Below are positions 7,214-9,432 of a stretch of DNA of 9,432 nucleotides, one piece after another; within the stretch, counting starts at the first letter, position 1; each line of letters begins with the position of its first letter. Below the pieces are notes generated by a model. It ran no database searches, had not been told where the DNA came from, and worked only from the letters and a program-made list of their open reading frames with translations. Source of the DNA: RGIG3002 sp964449325. Lineage in GTDB: Bacteria; Bacillota; Clostridia; Lachnospirales; Lachnospiraceae. Both the position numbers and the translations under genes were made by a program. The DNA lies in NCBI GenBank assembly GCA_964449325.1, contig CAYUYJ010000055.1, forward strand, positions 1 to 9,432, written 5' to 3'.

Positions 7214-7262
7214 GAAATTAAAATACTATTTTTGAATTTTACTTAAAAAGGAGAATGATGTA

Positions 7263-8114
7263 ATGGACAGATTTATGAATATTAAGGAGAAACTGCTTGC
7301 CTTGGCTAAGGAAGATGAAGATATTAAGGCAATTGTTTTGATAGGCTCTTCAACCAGAGATACGGTAAAAGCAGATGAATATTCTGATTTGGACGTTGTG
7401 ATTGCAACGGAAGAAACGGAAGGATGGCTATATGGAGATTATCCGGAAAAACTTGGGAGTGTGAAAATATCTTTTGTTGAACCAACACTTGGTGGAGGAA
7501 AAGAAAGAAGAATGTTGTATGACGGTTCGCTTGATGTTGACATGATTGTATTTACACCAGAACAGTTTGAAAAAGCAATCAGGGAAGGCGTCGCAAGTTG
7601 GGTTATGAACCGGGGCTATGAAATAATGTATGATGCAGAAGATTATTCAGCTCTGTTAAAAGAAAACATTTCTCATGAACTTAGTCCAACAGATTTATCG
7701 GAACCGGAATTTAATAATATGGTAAACGATTTCTTTTTCCATACCGTGTGGGCATCCAAGAAGATTCTACGTGGTAAATTGTGGACTGCCAAAATGTGTA
7801 TTGACGCTTATTTAAAAAACTATCTGTTGAAGATGATTGAGATGTATTCGGTGTCAAAATATCAGGTTGATGTATGGCATGACGGAAGATTTCTGGATCG
7901 ATGGGCTGAGAGGGAAATACTTTCGGATTTGGAAAAGTGCTTTGCCCGCTATGACAGGGAGGATATGGTGTCTGCTTTGTCGGCTACCCTGAATCTTTTT
8001 TGCAGACTGGCAGGTCAGACAGCAGAAATGAAGGGGTACAAATATCCCAAAGAGGCTGAAAACTATACAAAAGTGGAACAAACAATGGATTTTAGGAGGA
8101 AAGAAGAAAGATGA
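7263..8114 (+). CDS. Aminoglycoside 6-adenylyltransferase-like nucleotidyltransferase
   Basis: The 283-aa product matches the size and layout of the ANT(6)/AadE family, enzymes that transfer AMP from ATP to streptomycin. Residues 25-46 hold the nucleotidyltransferase signature: a GSSTRD loop, then SDLDVVI with Asp42 and Asp44. A later DVDMIVF (91-97) can supply the third metal-binding aspartate. The C-terminal half is helical with NDFFFHTVWASKKILRGKLWTAK (about 155-177), matching the region before the antibiotic-binding helices of AadE, and GQTAEMKGYKYPKEAENYTK (about 251-270), matching its C-terminal part. Classical ANT(6) has EGSRAN and DYD where this has GSSTRD and DLD, so this is a divergent member whose ability to modify streptomycin is unproven. 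An AAGGAG site (7248-7253) precedes the ATG. Its last codons overlap the start of the next gene as ATGA. Confidence 0.88.
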   Translation: MDRFMNIKEKLLALAKEDEDIKAIVLIGSSTRDTVKADEYSDLDVVIATEETEGWLYGDYPEKLGSVKISFVEPTLGGGKERRMLYDGSLDVDMIVFTPEQFEKAIREGVASWVMNRGYEIMYDAEDYSALLKENISHELSPTDLSEPEFNNMVNDFFFHTVWASKKILRGKLWTAKMCIDAYLKNYLLKMIEMYSVSKYQVDVWHDGRFLDRWAEREILSDLEKCFARYDREDMVSALSATLNLFCRLAGQTAEMKGYKYPKEAENYTKVEQTMDFRRKEER

Positions 8115-8929
8115 AAAAATATGCATTACCGATTATTATGTTGACGATATTTGAAACCATAGCAGTTACTCTGTGGCTGACACTGGATAATTTGTTTTAT
8201 CTGTTCAATTTCAGTTATATTGGAATCTCAATATCTCTTGGAGTATTTCTGTTTATTAAAAAGTATAAGTATGCCCGCCGCATTACACAGCTTCTGGTTG
8301 GATTATACATGCTGGTATATTTGGGGTTAATCAGCAATGAAAATATGCAGATTGAGGGATTCTGGTATTATCTTTTTACAGGTGTATTTGAAGCTGCAAC
8401 CATTCATTATGCGGTTGCAAAAATTTTTGGACCTCTCATTTTTGGCAGGGGCTGGTGCGGTTATGCCTGTTGGACAGCAATGATACTCGATTTTCTGCCA
8501 TATAAAGTACCTGAAACACCAAGAAAGAAGATTGGATGGATAAGGTATCTCACGTTCGCAGCATCGCTTGTATTTGTTTCAGCATTGTTTCTTGCACAGG
8601 TTGGCAACTTGGAAAAAATAATGTTTTGGGCATTTCTTATAGGAAATGTACTGTATTATACTGTCGGGATCATATTGGCATTTGCATTTAAGGATAATCG
8701 TGCATTTTGCAAATACATATGTCCAATTACTGTATTTTTGAAACCTATGAGTTATTTTTCGCTATTACGAATTAAATGTGATAAAAGCAAATGTATATCT
8801 TGCGGGAAATGCAAAAAAGTATGCCCGATGGAAGTAGATGTTACGGATAATTCCAGAAAACGAAAAAATGGTACAGAATGTATCCTTTGCTTTGAGTGTG
8901 TTAAGAATTGTCCGAAGGACGCATTGTAA
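8111..8929 (+). CDS. NapH-like membrane-bound 4Fe-4S ferredoxin protein
   Basis: The product is 272 aa with about five or six membrane segments (near 5-24, 33-50, 57-75, 85-110, 143-163 and 171-193), followed by a C-terminal ferredoxin domain. It has GWCGYAC (114-120) and FCKYIC (199-204), the paired CxxxC motifs of the NapH/YccM/RdxA group. Two clusters then follow in bacterial ferredoxin form: CISCGKCKKVCP (228-239) and CILCFECVKNCP (257-268). All cysteines needed for two [4Fe-4S] clusters are present. Known relatives pass electrons between the membrane pool and periplasmic or extracytoplasmic redox partners. The partner here is not identifiable. The start codon overlaps the stop of the adenylyltransferase-like gene (ATGA), with AGGAGGA at 8094-8100, so the two genes are translationally coupled. 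The protein fits an anaerobic host. Confidence 0.9.
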   Translation: MKKYALPIIMLTIFETIAVTLWLTLDNLFYLFNFSYIGISISLGVFLFIKKYKYARRITQLLVGLYMLVYLGLISNENMQIEGFWYYLFTGVFEAATIHYAVAKIFGPLIFGRGWCGYACWTAMILDFLPYKVPETPRKKIGWIRYLTFAASLVFVSALFLAQVGNLEKIMFWAFLIGNVLYYTVGIILAFAFKDNRAFCKYICPITVFLKPMSYFSLLRIKCDKSKCISCGKCKKVCPMEVDVTDNSRKRKNGTECILCFECVKNCPKDAL

Positions 8930-8979
8930 ATCGGAATTGAAGAAGCAGACTAGGAAGATAAAAGAGAATTACAAATCGT

Positions 8980-9414
8980 ATGGGTAATAGAAAAGTGGTT
9001 GTATATATTGGTGTTAGTCTGGATGGTTACATTGCAACCAAAGATGATTCATTGGAATGGTTATTAAGCACGCAAGGAAGTGGAGATAATGGTTTTGGTG
9101 AATTTTATGACACGGTGGAGACCATAATTATGGGAAGACGAACTTATGATTGGATTATGGAACAGGAGAATGGCAGATTCCCTTATATTGGAAAAGAATG
9201 TTATGTTTATACTACTCAAATGATTCAGGATACAGAGTATGTGAAATTTACTTCTCAAAGTCCGGAGAACCTTATTGCAGGATTAAATAGGGAAGGAAAG
9301 AGCATTTGGATTGTCGGAGGAAGCCAAATCATCAATATGGTTAGAAAGAAAAACCTTATAGATGAATATATACTAAGCCTAGATTATTCACGGCACAGCC
9401 GTGAAAGTGTCTGA
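8980..9414 (+). CDS. Dihydrofolate-reductase-like (RibD C-terminal fold) protein, 3' end disrupted
   Basis: The visible product is 144 aa. It has the family marks of the DHFR-like group (YwjB/YyaP type): YIGVSLDGYIA (9-19), ETIIMGRRTYDWI (47-59) and IWIVGGSQIINMV (109-121), with the GGS loop that binds the pyrophosphate of NADPH. Members usually run to about 175-180 aa, with a strand like DEYILSxxPxxLGxGxPLF. Here DEYILSL (128-134) is followed instead by DYSRHSRESV and a stop. The break falls at about base 9382, directly before a perfect hairpin. The most likely cause is an insertion or rearrangement at this point, with the lost end outside the window; a natural short variant is less likely. 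The ribosome site is weak (AAGAGA, 12-14 bases before the ATG). It follows the ferredoxin gene by 50 bases. The substrate is unknown: the group is not proven to reduce dihydrofolate. Confidence 0.78.
   Translation: MGNRKVVVYIGVSLDGYIATKDDSLEWLLSTQGSGDNGFGEFYDTVETIIMGRRTYDWIMEQENGRFPYIGKECYVYTTQMIQDTEYVKFTSQSPENLIAGLNREGKSIWIVGGSQIINMVRKKNLIDEYILSLDYSRHSRESV
9387..9405. repeat. Perfect 8-bp inverted repeat (hairpin) at the point where the DHFR-like gene breaks
   Basis: TTCACGGC (9387-9394) and GCCGTGAA (9398-9405) are exact reverse complements around ACA. The stem is GC-rich compared with the neighbouring DNA and lies 5 bases after the last family-like codon of the DHFR-like gene. No T-run follows, so it does not look like a finished terminator. 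It may be the subterminal hairpin of a mobile element or a dispersed repeat, but the window ends too soon (9432) to tell. Confidence 0.6.
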
Positions 9415-9432
9415 AAGTCACATAGTTACTGT

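Noticed and set aside
7214..7262. AT-rich gap before the ANT(6)-like gene as a promoter or terminator
   Set aside because: Only an imperfect A/T stem and no well-spaced -35/-10 pair could be found, so neither call is supported.

Overview
The window reads as low-GC, Gram-positive DNA, most likely from an anaerobic gut-type Clostridia (Lachnospiraceae-like). This is inferred from the AT-rich codon use, strong AGGAGG-type ribosome binding sites, lipoprotein signal peptides, a MecA/PBP2-like penicillin-binding protein tail and a NapH-like membrane ferredoxin. No rRNA, tRNA, CRISPR array, integrase or transposase is visible. Every gene I can support is on the + strand, and nearly all bases are coding. 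The largest gap between genes is about 110 bases (3495-3602), and it holds a promoter and operator.

Block 1 (1-3494) starts with the C-terminal end of a class B penicillin-binding protein, cut by the window edge. Three tightly packed genes follow for membrane-anchored or lipid-anchored extracytoplasmic proteins. All three are paralogs of one another: 413 aa, 424 aa and a 245-aa version. The short one has the N-terminal and C-terminal parts but lacks about 170 residues of the middle, including the CRELTRKY motif. The genes overlap or nearly touch (53-base overlap, 1-base TAATG overlap, 5-base gap), so they look like one operon with the PBP.

Block 2 (about 3535-9414) begins with a well-formed promoter. 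Its -10 element overlaps a perfect inverted repeat with 13-base arms, followed by a TetR-family repressor gene. Downstream in the same direction, with gaps from about 50 bases to overlapping, are: a membrane-anchored protein of unknown function, a membrane-anchored erythromycin-esterase-like enzyme, a GNAT acetyltransferase, an ANT(6)-like nucleotidyltransferase, a NapH-like polyferredoxin membrane protein, and a dihydrofolate-reductase-like (RibD C-terminal fold) protein. The last gene loses its family sequence abruptly at about 9382, next to a perfect hairpin; it is probably broken by an insertion or rearrangement whose remainder lies outside the window.

Working interpretation (inference): block 1 is a cell-envelope or beta-lactam-related operon with an expanded, partly decaying family of accessory lipoproteins. 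Block 2 is a TetR-controlled accessory cluster of enzymes with antibiotic-modification folds. Their true substrates cannot be read from sequence. I found no clear evidence of a wholly new molecular system. The best leads are the paralog trio with its clean internal deletion, the TetR operator controlling a resistance-fold cluster, and the truncated DHFR-like gene at the hairpin.
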